Of a DNA stretch of 64,000 nt, positions 63,988 through 64,000 are shown in pieces; the first letter of the stretch is position 1, and each line of letters starts with the position of its first letter. A model generated the notes under the pieces. It was not told the DNA's origin. It made no database searches and saw nothing but the letters and a program-made list of their open reading frames with translations. The stretch covers positions 23,596 through 87,595 of the forward strand of contig NZ_JANDMF010000021.1 in NCBI RefSeq assembly GCF_031626875.1, written 5' to 3'. The stretch is from Clostridium sp031626875 (GTDB lineage Bacteria > Bacillota > Clostridia > Clostridiales > Clostridiaceae). A program made the translations under genes and the position numbers.

Positions 63988-64000
63988 ATGTTAACAAAGA
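63988..64000 (+). CDS. Start of an unidentified gene (3' partial)
   Basis: An ATG follows a GGGTGAT ribosome site (from 63978), and the frame (Met-Leu-Thr-Lys) stays open to the window edge. Only four codons are visible, so the product cannot be named. It is the gene that the upstream structured leader and terminator would control. Confidence 0.5.

Noticed and set aside
1..64000. CRISPR array, tRNA, rRNA, insertion sequence or prophage
   Set aside because: No regularly spaced repeats, no cloverleaf with conserved T-loop, no transposase, integrase or phage genes were seen on either strand.

Overview
The window is a stretch of chromosome from a very AT-rich Firmicute, almost certainly a Clostridium sensu stricto species. 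Reasons: strong AGGAGG-type ribosome sites, many TTG starts, and the gene order PDZ protein-uvrB-uvrA-FHA-ftsW/rodA-pbpA-uvrC-murB-rapZ-yvcK-whiA-dnaE-pfkA-pyk, which is a known clostridial housekeeping block. The species cannot be fixed from the sequence alone. No rRNA, tRNA, IS element, prophage or CRISPR array was seen.

Region 1 (1-22 kb) is core. It holds excision repair (uvrB-uvrA behind a promoter with a LexA-like box, and uvrC), an elongation/division cell-wall unit (FHA protein, FtsW/RodA, class B PBP), murB, rapZ-yvcK, whiA-dnaE and the glycolytic pair pfkA-pyk.

Region 2 (22-37 kb) is accessory metabolism and regulation: a GH1 6-phospho-beta-glucosidase with a GntR/HutC regulator, a DUF1540 protein, rlmD, an AraC-regulated oxidoreductase group (including an iron-alcohol dehydrogenase that lacks its NAD-binding half), an ECF sigma/anti-sigma pair, and a siderophore ABC operon. 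The ABC operon has a near-perfect Fur box inside its promoter and a divergent AraC/PchR-type regulator.

Region 3 (37-41 kb) is the most striking. A two-gene operon closed by terminators encodes a three-domain fusion (acyl-CoA dehydrogenase, EtfA FAD domain, rubredoxin) followed by a flavodiiron protein. It reads as a self-contained electron path from an acyl-CoA to O2 or NO. A GTATAC dyad overlaps its promoter.

Region 4 (41-56.5 kb) holds secreted and signalling genes: a DUF6055 metallopeptidase-like protein, SelO, two chemoreceptors, a KAS III homologue without the catalytic His and Asn, a secreted GH5 cellulase, a MerR-TipAS regulator with a textbook 19-bp-spacer promoter, DedA, and a FIST-domain protein with an orphan PAS histidine kinase.

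Region 5 (56.7-64 kb) has a full-length iron-alcohol dehydrogenase, an APC permease, a PucR regulator, a CapA protein and a class III (GabT-like) aminotransferase, together suggesting use of GABA or a related omega-amino acid. The window ends in a structured leader (a three-way junction and two perfect 11-bp hairpins, the second a terminator) just before the start of a gene cut by the window edge.
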